From assembly GCA_003988855.1 (NCBI GenBank), contig QYAI01000114.1, positions 1 through 64,000 of the forward strand: 64,000 nt of DNA, in the 5' to 3' direction. This DNA is from Arachnopeziza araneosa (taxonomy: Eukaryota > Ascomycota > Leotiomycetes > Helotiales > Arachnopezizaceae). The notes beneath the pieces are model-generated. The model did no database searches. It was not told the DNA's origin and was given only the letters and a program-made list of their open reading frames with translations. Of the stretch, positions 11,553 through 23,943 are shown piece by piece. Position 1 is the first letter of the stretch. Every line of letters starts with the position of its first letter. The translations under genes were made by a program, and so were the position numbers.

Positions 11553-13341
11553 TCAATCATCCTCATCATCAGACGCGCCCATAGCATCATCAATATCAAC
11601 CATTGAATCTGATAAATATTAGTTAAATTTTGACGGGGTAGGATTATCCTCATACCGTCTGAATCGTCGCTGTTGTCTGAGTTTGATTGAGAGTTTAGGT
11701 TCGGGACTACAATACTGCCAATAATATCCTTCAGACCTTTTTGGACATCCTGTCCGACCCAGTTCCTTGCTTGAGAAGTTGGAGAGTCTCGAAAGCTAAC
11801 CGGAAAAGACTGCGCTGACCGACTTTGGGAAATGTATGAGAGGTTTATCGTAGTAAGACTGACATCAAGCGTTGATAAATTCTCCAAAAGGGCAACCCAA
11901 AGATTGACTTTGTCTCTTGATTTGACTAGTGGAGCTTCCAAAAGAGCAACTTTATGGAAGCTGATTATCCGTAACGTCTTTTGACACTTATCAATAATGG
12001 AGAGCAAAAATTGCGGCTCTATGGTGAGCATACCAATATCTAACTGTCGGAGACTAGTAAAATTGACCGGTGGAGGAGCTTCTGGGAGCAGTGCTGATGA
12101 TGCGATGGTGGTAGAGCTAGAGCTAGCAAATGGGTAAGGAGGTGCCGGTAGTGCTGACTTCCCCATCCACGACATAAAATCGGTAATTTTGGAGCTAGGA
12201 TGGAAGTAGAAGTTTAACCGCAGATGTTCCAGTTCAGTGAGATTCGAAATAAACTTTCTCGAAAAGTAGCTGGGGCACTCGATAGGCCCACTGTTTGTGT
12301 TGACATAGGTGGGAGGGTGTTCGAAGTTCAGTTCAAGGAATATGGTCTTGAGACTGTTGAAAGCAGCCTGTAATGCTGGCTGAGCCCGCTTCGGGATATT
12401 GAAAGTATGATCACTCAGAGTGCTGTTTCTCAATATCACTTCAAAGTTCTTCAGTTGGGATCTGGATTCTCCAAGAGCACGAAGGATATTGAGGAATATG
12501 CGATTAATATAGGGGGCCTGGTCGTACGACCCATGTCTTCGCGGCAGCTCCATTCGACGGCCAGTCTCGTTTTCAAAGGTCGAAACACCCTAATCCTAAG
12601 TTAGTAGCCACCATGTCAATGTCCTAGAAGGTGTAAACAATTCAGGCTCTACTGAAGGTTGTAGAATCTATTAGACATTCATGTTCCCTCAATGCCCCAG
12701 ATGAGGAGAGACATGAAATTATCATAGCTTCTACAAGATTCTGAGAAACATTTCTACGCCTCCGAGAACCTGAAAATCTTATGACTTTTGGGACATCGAG
12801 AGAAACATTCCTATCGTGCCGAGAAAGTGATGCTTACATAACTCTTCCATTCGATACTAGGGTAGTCTCGAAATCGACTTCGCGAGTAGAAGTCACGCAT
12901 CCCTACTGCTTCCAGATTTTGTAAATTTGACAAGGCCTCTGTAATCATTTCAACATCTTGCCCTGTATTGAGGAGAGATACATGATCATAGAAGGCTTGT
13001 AATGAGCGATTGTTCTGAAGGAGCTGGTCCTGAGAAGTAGTGGCAGGATTGATGCCGGGAGAGATCGGCTGGGGCGGCCTTTCCAAACCAAAGATGAGGT
13101 GCTTGAGGCGTGATGACAGTCTGGATTTTGAGATGTCCACCAGAGCTTGCAGACTAAACTCTGTGAACATGAATTGTCTCTTGGTGAAGAACTCTCGCGA
13201 GAATGGACCGAAGAGGGTTGCCTCAATATGTTTGCAAGTGAGACGAAGTTTGGCGTATTCGGGCGTAGTGAGGTGGAAAGTAATTTTGAGAAGAAGTTCT
13301 GGTGGAATTGATACCAGGCGAGACTCGACTTTGGGAGTCAT
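11553..13341 (-). CDS. F-box-domain protein, uncharacterised
   Basis: Three exons: 12838-13341, 11656-12589, 11553-11608; 497 residues. The start is the ATG at 13341 (MTPKVESRL); upstream codons in frame contain no ATG. Residues about 9-45 (LVSIPPELLLKITFHLTTPEYAKLRLTC, split here for length: LVSIPPELLL then KITFHL then YAKLRLTCK) match the F-box pattern with LPPEL-like start. The rest is a loose leucine-rich scaffold typical of fungal F-box proteins (FTSLRQLDIG, LENLSTLDVSL). The last 56-nt exon gives a very acidic end (MVDIDDAMGASDDEDD). Intron 1 is 248 nt, long for this window, and ends after a TACTAAC branch site at the second of two AGs; the first AG would give an immediate stop. Family role: substrate receptor of SCF ubiquitin ligase; the target is unknown. 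Confidence 0.75.
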
Positions 13342-13475
13342 TTTTAAGTCAGAAAAGTGGTTGCACAATGGAATCAATGAGCTCGATTGTTGAGTGAAGA
13401 GGGAAAGGAAGAGGAAGAGGAAGTGAAGGCAACAAGCTGAATGTTTCCGTTTCTTGCAGTCAGGAATGCTCGTGA

Positions 13476-13531
13476 CTACGCGACTGCCTGGTGAGGTGGG
13501 GTGGGTCCAGTCGCGCTTGCCTACGCGACTG
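13476..13531. promoter_or_regulatory. Three CGCGACTG boxes between F-box and PARP genes
   Basis: CGCGACTG occurs forward at 13479-13486 and 13524-13531 (each inside CTACGCGACTG) and inverted at 13508-13515. The set lies about 135 bp before the F-box ATG and 190 bp before the PARP ATG, within a 378-bp divergent promoter. The core ACGCG resembles the MluI cell-cycle box of yeast (ACGCGT); that comparison is inference. Confidence 0.45.
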
Positions 13532-13719
13532 GGGGCGGTGAAATTCTGCCGTGCACTGCTGCCTGTCCTCGCTTTTTGTTAAGTAAACACCACAATCCTG
13601 GCCATCCTTCTTACAGTACTCACATTTCACGACGAGCACCCAACAAATCTGACATAATCACCAACCCATCCATCCATCGTCCGACACTTAATTGGCAGCT
13701 ACAGGCTGTCCAGGTCGCA

Positions 13720-15840
13720 ATGCCGCCCAAAAAGGGTGGCTCTCGAAAGCGAGCAGTTCCCGCGGATAATTCAGATGATGCGAGCCAATCCAAACAGCCA
13801 GCATCGAAGAAGAGAAGTACGAAAGGCTCGTCCAAGAAATCACAAGACGATTCCAAATCGCCCTCAGTAGGTGTTGCCACAAAGGAAGCGAAGACTCTCG
13901 GCCCTGCTGGGCCAGGATTCGTATCTAACTCCAATTCCAGAACCTTTGAAACTAATATTGCCAAGTCACGGGACATCAACATACCCCTTGATGAATATTG
14001 CCCTCATGTCAGTCACCAGGTGTATATAGATGATGCCAGCGTCATCTATGACGCTTCACTCAGCCAAGCCAATGCATCGAACAACAACAACAAGTTTTAC
14101 CGTCTTCAGGTTTGATTGTGTCTAACTTTTCCTACACATCCGAGATAACTAATATGCCCTAGCTTCTTCGGGACAGTAGTGGTGAATACCTTACCTGGAC
14201 AAGATGGGGCAGAGTTGGAGAACGTGGACAGAGCAAAACTCTAGGTGACGGGTCCTTGCAGGATGCAACTACCCAGTTCAACAAGAAGTTTAAGGAAAAG
14301 TCTGGTCTTCCATGGGAGAATCGTTTGGATAAACCCAAGCTAGGCAAGTATACATTCGTCGAAAGATGTTATACTGAGGATTCGGATGACGAGAAAGCGG
14401 CGGGTAGCGAGGATGCTGCCTCAACTGAGACCAAGCCCAAGGAACGGCTTGACTTGCCCAAATCCAAACTCGATCCTGCTGTACAGGAGCTAATGGGGCT
14501 TATATTTAATCAACAGTATTTTGCCGCGGCCATGAACGACCTAAACTACGACGTGAACAAGCTGCCTCTTGGAAAACTCAGCAAAAATACCATTCTTCGA
14601 GGCTATCAAGCTTTGAAGGACCTTTCTGATCTACTCAATGATACTTCCCTCGCCCAAACGCTCTACGACACCGATCTTGGAGGCGCTAGCGAGCAACTTT
14701 CTAATTCTTTCTACTCTCTCATTCCTCATGCCTTCGGCCGCCTCCGCCCACCTGTCATTCAGAACGCAGTCATGCTTCAGAAAGAAGTAGATCTACTTGA
14801 TAGCTTGAGCGACATGAAAAATGCAGCAAGTATTATGAAGATCGACGCTTCGAAGGAGGCTGAGAGAATCAATGATCTCGATCGGCAGTTCCAAGGCCTA
14901 AATCTAGACGAGATGAGCCCTCTAAACAAAGAGAGTGAAGAGTTTGTTCAGCTGAAGAAGTACCTGATGGACACCCGAGGTTCAACTCATAATGCAAACT
15001 ATAAGATTGATCAAATCTTCAGAATCGAACGTCAAGGAGAGAAAGATCGTTTTGATCAGAGTCTCTTCGCAGGTGCTCCCCGTGACAGACGTCTCCTTTG
15101 GCATGGGTCTCGCTGTACCAATTTTGGCGGTATATTGAGCCAAGGACTTCGCATTGCTCCACCAGAAGCCCCTGTATCTGGCTATATGTTTGGAAAAGGC
15201 ATCTACCTAGCTGATATGGTAGGGATTGCATTTGCACCTGTGTGGAGAAGCTATTGACATTTCTTATCTACAGAGCTCCAAATCCGCAAACTACTGCGTA
15301 CCCTACATTTCTGGTGGCAATGCTCTGTTGCTCCTCTGTGAGGCAGAATTAGGTGACCCCATGCAGAAATTGACAGATGCATCCTACACCGCAGGCGAAG
15401 ATGCTCAAGCAAAGGGAATGTTCTCAACGTAAGGTTTCCGCACATCCTCCTGGACACTAAGCTCGCATCTAGGGTCCTCATAGTCTTAGGAAGATGCGCT
15501 CCTTTATTCATTCTCCATGCGTATCATCATCATACGAATCAATACTTTCTTTATCGAATCATCACTGACTCTAATCGCTTAGGTGGGGCCAGGGTGTTAC
15601 TGGACCAAGCCGTTGGAAGGACGCCAAATGTGTGCACCCGTCATTGGAAGGTATCAAAATAGTAAGTTAACCTCAAATAATTTCTGGGCATTTTCTTATC
15701 TGGATTCTTTCTTCTAGCCTGATACTACAGTGATGCCCGGAGATACCAACATACAGGGTGCATATCTTCTCTATAATGAGTATATCGCCTACGATATTGC
15801 TCAGGTTCGCCTCCGTTATTTACTCCGAGTTCGGATGTAA
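13720..15840 (+). CDS. Poly(ADP-ribose) polymerase, WGR-PRD-ART architecture
   Basis: Five exons: 13720-14109, 14163-15218, 15274-15428, 15583-15661, 15718-15840; 600 residues. Residues 1-65 are Lys/Ser-rich, nuclear-targeting in character. A WGR domain follows (WTRWGRVGERGQ, W145-G146-R147), then the helical regulatory domain (LPLGKLSKNTILRGYQALK), then the ADP-ribosyl transferase fold. The H-Y-E catalytic triad is present: H444 in LLWHGS, Y478 in GKGIYLADM, E581 in LLYNEYIAYD. It ends QVRLRYLLRVRM, as in other fungal PARPs. Family role: NAD-dependent poly-ADP-ribosylation at DNA breaks in the nucleus. Fungal orthologues that I know of carry an N-terminal BRCT domain; none is encoded here or in the 378 bp upstream. 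It shares its promoter with the F-box gene. Confidence 0.94.
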
Positions 15841-16429
15841 ACCAAAGATCCAGTCAGAAGCCGAAATAATTGCCCTCAAATATGGATTGGACGGCGTCGG
15901 TTTTAGCTTTGGACTGGCATCATGAAAAGCTTATTGCTATGCAAAATTGAGATGGCCTATTTCTCTACCTTTGCAGGATGAGATAGTTTTAGGTCGGCGG
16001 GATTTTAGCTACATACAAATAATAGATTAGATGGCATAAATAGCTGCACAAAGAATCATCACACATGAGCAAAATCAGTCCCCCTATCCTTTGCTAGCGT
16101 TGATATAGCATTATGTCTACTTCTTTTGAATTATGCTCTTGCACAATGATACAGTAGTGTTTGTTATTTGAAGCCTGACTTTATTCTTAGACATAAATGC
16201 AACCAGCCAGTGAACGCTTCGCTCCATTCCGCTCCTGCACACCTATGACAATCACCGGAAATGGCATGGTGCTTCTTATTCCCTTTTTAAGATGCAAATT
16301 GTTTTCATGTTTCAACTTGCCAAGTGCAATGCAAAGCAATTCTACCTCCTGAAACAAAAACTCCCGAATGCGTGCAATACTAGCAAAATAGGTATCGTGT
16401 CATCACTCATGCTTCACACAAGCACATCA
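15841..16429. other. Intergenic, convergent 3' ends
   Basis: Lies between the stops of the PARP (+) and TPS1 (-) genes. AT-rich and without a supportable gene. Confidence 0.5.
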
Positions 16430-18070
16430 TTAATCTCTCCACTCTCCGGGACCTACATGTCCTCCCTCCTTCAAGCCTTCATCAACCTCGGCCACCTTTC
16501 CTGGGGTCGAAGCTGTCCTCTTGAGTTTCTTGTCCGCATGCTCACTAATTTTCACCAGCTCGCTGACAAAACTCTCTCCCCACCAGGCACTCGTGTACTT
16601 AAAGACATATTTCTCCAGTTTCTTAAAGTTGATCTCTCTCTGCTCGGGGCTCATGGTCACAGCGTCATGGATGGCACCAGCCAATTCCTCAGTGTTCCAT
16701 GGGTTAACAATCAATGCACCATTAAGAGATTGAGCTGCGCCGGTAAACTCAGAGAGAATCATCACACCGTGGCGCTTACGTTGAGTCGCAATATACTCGT
16801 AGGAGACAAGATTCATGCCATCTCTCGTAGAAGAGACGAGACAGGCGTCAGAAACAGCATAGAGGGCGGTCAGTTCTTCAAAGTTGACGGATTGGTGCAA
16901 GAAATGGATAGGCATAAATTCGATTGTGCCAAATCGGCCATTGATGCGCCCAACCAGCTCGTTAACAACAGCTCGTAGATTTTGGTATTCTTCGACATCC
17001 TGGCGGGATGGAACCGCAACTTGAACGAGAACTACTTTGCCGATCCATTCAGGGTGCTCGGTGAGGAAGACTTCAAGGGCGTGGAGCTTTTGGGGAACGC
17101 CTTTAATATAATCTAACCGATCAACGCCAACAATGAGTTTAACACCTTCAAATTTGCGTTCCAAGACTGCGATTCGGTCTTGCACCGACTTCTTTTGTAG
17201 GCCATCTACAAACTTCTCGGGGTCAATCCCGATAGGGAAAGCAGCGACTGTTACATATTTCCCACGGAACTCTACCCCGTTAGGAGTCGTCGGAGTCTCT
17301 CTGCACAATATTAGCTCTGAACAAGACTTTATGCCGAGATACTCACAGTATCCTAGCGCAACTGCTTAAGAAATGTCTGGCATAGTCATACGTGTGGAAA
17401 CCAATCAGGTCGCAGTGCAGAACACCTAGAAGCAATGCCTCTCTGACTGGGAGAATTCTGTAGATCTCCGAAGAAGGAAATGGGGTGTGCAAGAAAAAGC
17501 CGATTTTGACATTCTTCTTCGAGTCGCCAATTTCCTCCCGCAACATCTCTGGTAATAACATCAAGTGGTAATCATGGACCCAGATGAGATCTCCATCCTG
17601 CACATCCTTCGCCATAGTTTTAGCGAATAATCGATTAACCTCTTTATAGGCAGTCCATGAGGACTCGTCAAAAGTAATCTCTCCAGGGTGGTAGTGGAAC
17701 AGTGGCCAGAGGATGGAGTCTTTTGGTAGTTAGCTTGTGTAACAGGTTTAGTGAGGGGTAATTTACTGGAGAACCCATTATAATGTCTATCTGCAAGCTC
17801 GTCGTCAATGAAGACCGGCACCGCGCCATATTCCTCCTTGAGCTGCTCTATCATAGGTCCAGCTTCTGCCTCTGGAACCTCCAAGCCTGGCCAGCCATAC
17901 CATTGGAAAGTTGTAGACTTTGACAATCCACTGAGGCCGGTAACCAGGCCTCCAGAGGACATGGAAAAGGCATAGCTGCCGTCATCAGACCTCTTGATGG
18001 TGATTGGAAGTCGATTCGAGACAAGGAGCAATCTGCCTTGCACAGTGGATTCTTGGACAACGGAAGGCAT
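16430..18070 (-). CDS. tps1: Alpha,alpha-trehalose-phosphate synthase (UDP-forming)
   Basis: Three exons: 17767-18070, 17347-17719, 16430-17300; 515 residues, the normal size of ascomycete TPS1. Motifs in order: LLLVSNRLPITI with the glucose-6-phosphate-binding arginine, SSGGLVTGL, QWYGWPG, IWVHDYHLMLLPEMLR, GFFLHTPFPSSEIYR, IGFHTYDYARHF, and the GT20 C-terminal half with VGVDRLDYIKGVPQK, DGMNLVSYEYIA and SEFTGAAQSL. It makes trehalose-6-phosphate from UDP-glucose and glucose-6-phosphate in the cytosol, the first step to the stress sugar trehalose, and in fungi the pathway also restrains glycolysis. No phosphatase domain is fused. A TATA-like element sits 211 bp upstream. Confidence 0.97.
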
Positions 18071-18280
18071 TTTGGTGGTGAAGAGAGTGGAAGCTTGGAG
18101 ATGGCGGGGTTCGCGAATTCAAGGTACAGCTTCTGCTGTAGTGAGAAGATGATGCGGAGCTGAGATTTCTGGACGATGCCAGCGGAATAATTCTCGGCGG
18201 AAGGTCGATGGGCAAATGAAAGTCTGAGAAATTGGGAAGGGAGGACAAGGTTTGCTGGCAGCTTTTATTGAGCTGCGATG

Positions 18281-18288
18281 CTTTTATA
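18281..18288 (-). promoter_or_regulatory. Probable TATA box of tps1
   Basis: Reads TATAAAAG on the minus strand, about 211 nt before the tps1 ATG. No clear CCCCT stress element or heat-shock element was seen by eye between it and the ATG. Confidence 0.4.
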
Positions 18289-20200
18289 GCAGTGTCATCA
18301 ACTGTCGGATGCCGATTGTGAGAAGAAGAAATCAGACGGTGGTCGAGCTTCCTCTGGCCGACAAGTAAATATTGTTGATGTGGAGGCAGCGTATGTACAG
18401 GATAAAGGTTTTCACCTCATTGGAGCTTCTTTCCTTGGTTCTGGATTGTCCCACCACCAACGCCGGCGACGTAATTGTCTAAAGCGCCGTCTGCAGGGAT
18501 ACCAGCCCTGCTGCACATGCCTCCTTCGCACGGCGAGATTCGGGACGAGGGACGAGGCATTTTCTCCCTTCAAAGAATATCACAACTCATCTCCGTAAAC
18601 GTGCTCTTCTTATCAGAATTTTTTGGTATTTACCCAACGATGCCCGAGTGTCTGGAAGAGGAGACGGCTCTTCCAGTCAGCCCCAACAGCTGTCCCTCCG
18701 GCTATGTGTCCTTCACGCTGAACAAAGGCCCGAACGCCCGAAAGACCTGGGAAATGCTGGCCAGCACGCGTTCAGAGTGGTTTATAGCCAATGAATTAGC
18801 CACATTTCTTGCATCTCGGGAGAGTCTGCAGCCCTCTGTGGATGCAATGCAAGTGCCTCACGCATTCTTCACTCCTCCCAGAAATATCTCCCCAGCCCGT
18901 ATTGTCAAACCTACCCTCCACCACTAAAAGAAGCTTATTATGCTATAGAACATCAAATTATAATGTATTATATGTCCTAAAGACGCAAGACGTTAGAAAC
19001 CGAGCTGTTATTAACAGCAGTCCTCGAATATTGACGGCAGTTTTAACGCTGGCTCATTCGGCAATTCCAAGCTTGACTCCTAACAAGGGGATAGTTCTAT
19101 TCGCATATTGTGCTTGAAGCACAACATCTTCTGACTCTGTCGGCTCTTCCTCTTACTTTTGTCAAACCTCGCGTTCAGCCTGACCAAATCTCTGTATCAC
19201 TATACTCGGAGAGTAACATTCCTAATACTAACCTTTTAAATAAAATATAAAACCAAACTATTCAGAGAAATTGCTAGATCTTAGAAAAATTGTACTTGAA
19301 TGTACTTGTTTTGATGTCGCGAGCGGTAAAGAAGGATAGCTGTGTTTTAGTAAAGAAATTTTGGTTTGACCAGAGCGAGTGTACTCATCGCTGCCTTGTT
19401 ACATGCTTGAATCTGATCAAAAATACACGCAAGAATTCCAGCCATGGACAAAGAATAACCTTAACCAATAACCTTGCATAACTAGATAATTCTATGGAGA
19501 TTCTAGAGGGACAGAGTAAAACTGTGTCGGAGATCGAAGCGAATCAAGAAATGTCAGAAATACACATTTGAGATGCACAGATTTTTGTTGATGCCCCACG
19601 AGTGACTTGCTTGGGCTGTATCTAAGAGCAGAAAGACACCCTCTTCTTCTTCTTCAGGGAAGTCAATAAATCTTTGAACGATTGAACAAGACGTATTGGG
19701 CTGATGGAAATAAAAATGAACTGGAGTCACTCTGAGAAAGGCCATCTAAGGCCACTTCTGTGAGCTGCGTAAAATCTATATTTCGCCCCATTACGAAGTG
19801 GAAGCTTCTTTAAGCCACGAAGGAGGCTGATGTTGTCAGCCACAAGCCCCCTCTATCAACAACGACTTGAGCACTTGGAATGAAAGTGGGCCACAGCCTT
19901 TCAGCTTCGTATTATCGCCTCCTTCTGGTCGATGGATGGTCCTCTTTTATCAGGAAATAACTTCTTAACGATTGTTGACCCCCAATATATCAGTCTCTTA
20001 ACTCACACATCGCTTTAAGCTTTGGAGGGGTCAAAAGAACCCTAGCCAGCAACATACGTCACAGTTGAACCTCACCAAAAGAAGCACATGAGCACAACAT
20101 CACGACTACACACAAAAGTGACATATCTTTTCTGTGAAGGTCCGTACGTGATTAGCAACATCCATGAGCTCGCACACGGTTAATTCACACTGGTGCGGTC
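18289..20200. other. Intergenic 1.9 kb between divergent tps1 and AAA ATPase genes
   Basis: A 150-codon plus frame at 18475-18927 exists but has no family resemblance. Otherwise AT-rich sequence with stop codons in all frames. Presumed regulatory and leader DNA of the two divergent genes. Confidence 0.45.
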
Positions 20201-22935
20201 ATGATGCGAAACAAGACTTCCTCGTCGCTACAGAAGACGTACGATGAATGCTACTTGATCTGCTCTACAGCCGTGTATTTCGAAGGACAGGTACGATTTC
20301 TTAGACCTTAGAAGACTTGATTCTAACTCTCAGTACCTCGATCATGTCACAGGAAGCTAACAGTATATTTAGGGTAACGAGGCTGAAGCTTTACGGTCAT
20401 GGCGATCCGCGCTCGATCAAATCTATTACCACAATGCCTATCGCGTACCTGCGGGCTACATTCCGAAATCTGAGACAGAGAAAGCATTGAAAGATAGTCT
20501 ACGCGATATGGAAATTCAGTGTAAAGAACGAGTTGATCTATTAGAAGCCCTGAAACAGTCTCGAGAGGAGAGCACTGCAGCCGACGGAGAGAAGCAGGAA
20601 TCCAGTGGGAAGATATCCAAAATCTCTTCGCGGAATCCAAGATCAAGCTCTGATCCTGAGAGCAGTGAAAGGGGTTATATTGGAAATGGCACGATTCCTG
20701 TTGTTAATTATCCCGACATCTCAAGACCCGGACCACCTCTTCCCCAACGGCCTTCTTTGCCCATGAAAAACAGTTCCGAGCGCGCTGTAGTTGGAAGCAA
20801 AGCTTCTGGCTCTTACCCATACATGAACAGCGGTTCTTCGTCAAAATCAACCGCCCCATCTTCTTCAGCGACATTAGCACCACCAATGAAGAAGTCTTCC
20901 AGAAGCCCAAGTCCAGAGAAGGGACGAACTATGCTTCATACACTTAGAACCAGTGATAAAGGCGGGAGGAAATTAACACCACGAGGGTCAAATGCCAGGA
21001 AGGATCCGGTAACAAATAAAGCGGCGTCTTTAGCCTGGCAGTCAATTGGGCGTTCAGGAAAAGAATATGACAAGCTTGGACGTAGTCTTAATCCAGAAGC
21101 TGATTATAGCACGACTACACTTTCAGATATTAGCAGAGATAGTATAGTTGAAACGGGCTCTAATCTTCGGTATGACAGCAAAACCCGAACTTTGGTTCCT
21201 GAACCACATTCTCATTCCAAACCCTCTAGTCCTCAAGATTTATTGACTGGAAAAGGCGACTATTATGGGTCATCAGGTCGACCAAATAGCTATCCATTTC
21301 CACCCACTGACATGGGCCAGGCAGGTGCTGTTGCTGGGTCTACGCTCACAGATTCAGCCTTGAAAGACTTAATAGACCTTGATCCGCTAGCGAATGATGC
21401 AGCGGAGTCTACTTCTTCGAGACTAGGACGAACCCCTCCGCCTCCACCTCCACATGGAAGGAACCCCAGGAAACTCGAACCACTATCATATCCTAGCTAC
21501 CTTCAAGAATATCCAGAAACGATTGCAAGAAGAAATAAAGGAGAAAGTGAGTTTCCCATTCGCCGCAAACCAGCTATCGCACAAGACGGAGATAAAGAAC
21601 AGTCTTCTCACAAGCTACTGAGAAAAGCGGTACCGGCAGCCAACATATCCTCACCACGACACCGTGATCGACACCAAGAAAAGGATAATGCTCGAAGAAC
21701 GCAAAGAAGAGATGGCCAAAGGATGAAATCTAATGAAACCTCGTCCCAGAGTTTTGACGAGGATACTACAAGTAGTGTAGACCCTATCTCTCGGCCGAGG
21801 AGAAAACAGAAGCAAAAGCAAAAGGAGGATGCGTTACTTGCTGACCCAACAACGCCAGATTCTGATGATTCCAACGCCTCATTACCGGATCCAGTGAAGA
21901 GTGCATGGGAAGCCAAAGTGAAGCAGCTGATGAAGAATCTACCAAAAGGTGTTGATGAACAGGCAGCAAAGCAGATTTTCAACGAGATTGTCGTTCAAGG
22001 GGATGAGGTACATTGGGAAGATGTCGCAGGCTTAGATATTGCAAAGAAAGCACTAAAAGAAGCAGTTGTATACCCGTTCTTAAGGCCAGATCTGTTCATG
22101 GGACTTCGCGAGCCAGCGAGAGGTATGCTTCTCTTTGGGCCTCCAGGGACAGGAAAGACTATGCTTGCTCGAGCGGTAGCCACAGAATCTCGATCCACAT
22201 TTTTCTCCATTTCTGCCAGCAGCTTGACGAGCAAATATCTAGGAGAATCAGAGAAGCTTGTTCGGGCTCTATTTTCACTTGCAAAAGCTCTGGCACCTAG
22301 CATTATATTTGTGGACGAGATAGACTCACTACTTTCTTCTCGCTCCGGATCCGGAGAACATGAAGCAACTCGCAGAATCAAGACGGAATTCCTGATTCAG
22401 TGGAGCGACCTACAACGAGCGGCAGCAGGTCGAGAGCAGAGTGAGAAAGAGAAAGAAAAAGGCGATGCCAGTCGAGTTCTTGTACTCGCAGCTACGAATC
22501 TTCCATGGGCAATTGATGAAGCTGCCCGAAGACGATTTGTGAGGAGGCAATATATCCCGCTTCCGGAGGATGAAACCAGAGCTACACAATTAAGGACATT
22601 ATTAGGACATCAGAAGCATAGCCTGAAGGAAGGCGATATACAGAGGCTTGTCGAGCTCACCGATGGTAATTTTTCTGTCCTCTGTATCTCTTAATTTACT
22701 GACTACTTTGGCAGGCTTCTCCGGTTCCGATATCACTGCTCTCGCGAAAGATGCAGCAATGGGACCTCTACGTTCTCTAGGTGAAGCATTACTGCATATG
22801 TCAATGGATGAAATTCGACCAATACAATTCGTAGATTTTGAGGCAAGTCTGGTAAACATCCGCCCAAGTGTTAGCAAACAAGGTCTGAAGGAATTTGAGG
22901 ATTGGGCTAAGGAGTTTGGTGAACGTGGAGGCTAA
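20201..22935 (+). CDS. Spastin/fidgetin-like (meiotic clade) AAA ATPase
   Basis: Three exons: 20201-20290, 20373-22665, 22715-22935; 867 residues. The first about 90 residues are helical and MIT-like (YDECYLICSTAVYFEGQ-GNEAEALRSWRSAL). A long Ser/Pro/basic disordered linker covers roughly residues 95-560. The AAA module follows: LLFGPPGTGKTMLARAVA (Walker A near 619), SIIFVDEIDSLLSSR (Walker B near 674), sensor AATNLPWAIDEAARRRF with tandem arginines, and a Vps4-type C-terminal helix region completed by the last exon (GFSGSDITALAKDAA). The start pair ATGATG at 20201 is chosen because exon 1 completes the MIT-like helix. Likely relatives are yeast Sap1/Yta6 and animal spastin/fidgetin, which remodel microtubules or ESCRT-III polymers; the exact substrate is unknown. 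Confidence 0.9.
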
Positions 22936-23373
22936 AATGGGAGGCCTCTATGTATCAATATTTTACGAAGTGTATAAGGAATTATATCAGCTACGTTGAG
23001 ACGTATTGTGTAGGCGGTTGGAAAAACGTTCCTATATGATTACACATTTCCCGCTAAACTCCATAAATGCTGTTCGTGGTCGTACACCCATACTACTGCT
23101 GCTGCTACTTAAGAGCAGATAAATGCTCCGTATAGTACATATGTAATGTCAAGTACTTTCCCCTCAAAAGTATCTCGTCGCTGGGTGTCATTCCATATGC
23201 CTCGAGGGCTATTGGCAATTTTCAGGCTCCTGATCAAACCCTCAGTTGAAATGTCGCCTCCTCGTAATGCACGCCATCCCAAACCAAACCAAGAACGCCA
23301 GTTTAGTCCACCAAGCACCTCCTTCTATCCTCTGTCCTCTTTCATCTTCCTCCACTTTCACTCACTCACTCAC
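22936..23373. other. Intergenic, convergent 3' ends
   Basis: Between the AAA ATPase (+) and uS17m (-) stops. Contains the tetranucleotide repeat that runs into the uS17m stop codon; no gene seen. Confidence 0.5.
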
Positions 23374-23380
23374 TCACTCA
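23359..23380. repeat. (CACT)n tetranucleotide repeat across a stop codon
   Basis: About five CTCA units on the plus strand. On the minus strand it reads TGAG repeats; the uS17m stop (TGA, 23374-23376) is one of the units. Confidence 0.85.
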
Positions 23381-23943
23381 GCCGCATCCGACGTCTCCAG
23401 CCCCTCCACAATCCCTTCTGCCTCGGGCTTCCACACCCCCGGAATTGGTTTCGTATCCTTCTTCCCCTTCCGAACCCTCTGCTCCCACCGCCGACGCACC
23501 CTCTCCTCCACAGACGGCACCTCCGGCCGTGCCTCGATCGGCTCTCCAAACGGCGCAATGATCGAGTTCACGACGTGGTGCACGCGTTTACTCGTTCGCC
23601 AGCCGGGGGAGATGGACACGACGTCTCCTGTGCGGAGGGAAGAGGATGGGTCGTGCACGAGGAGGTGGGTGTCGTGGTTGAAGTTCTGGGGAGGAGGAGG
23701 AGGGTGTTAGTCGGTGTTGGGCCATGATCAGGTAGGAATAGGAGGAATTGAGGCATGGGAGTAGCATGAGAGCGTGTGGATGGAGAGGCTTACCTTTCTT
23801 AAATGCTCATTCCATTTCTGTGTACCGATGCGCACTTTCACCGTCTTTTGCATGAGGCCTGATGAGACGACGACAGCCGTTAGACGCCGCATAGAAAGGG
23901 CTTCTGAGATTGCCTTTTGGAGGTTGGGGTGCATTGCGTTCAT
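23374..23943 (-). CDS. Mitochondrial small-subunit ribosomal protein uS17m
   Basis: Two exons, 23794-23943 and 23374-23685; 153 residues. The join gives LMQKTVKVRIGTQKWNEHLRK-NFNHDTHLLVHDP, the OB-fold core of the S17 family, followed by SSLRTGDVVSISPGWRTSKR, the conserved GD-V-I motif. It ends in a charged extension typical of mitochondrial versions. Role: binds small-subunit rRNA early in mitoribosome assembly. The first ATG is used; a second at codon 4 (MHPN) is equally possible. The stop lies in a TGAG repeat, so the C-terminus may vary between strains. Confidence 0.88.

Noticed and set aside
16292..16978. 228-codon plus-strand frame
   Set aside because: It lies wholly antisense to the conserved third exon of tps1 and shows no family pattern; a shadow of codon bias.
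18475..18927. 150-codon plus-strand frame upstream of tps1
   Set aside because: No family resemblance, no splice partners and weak start context; likely chance in a GC-richer promoter region.
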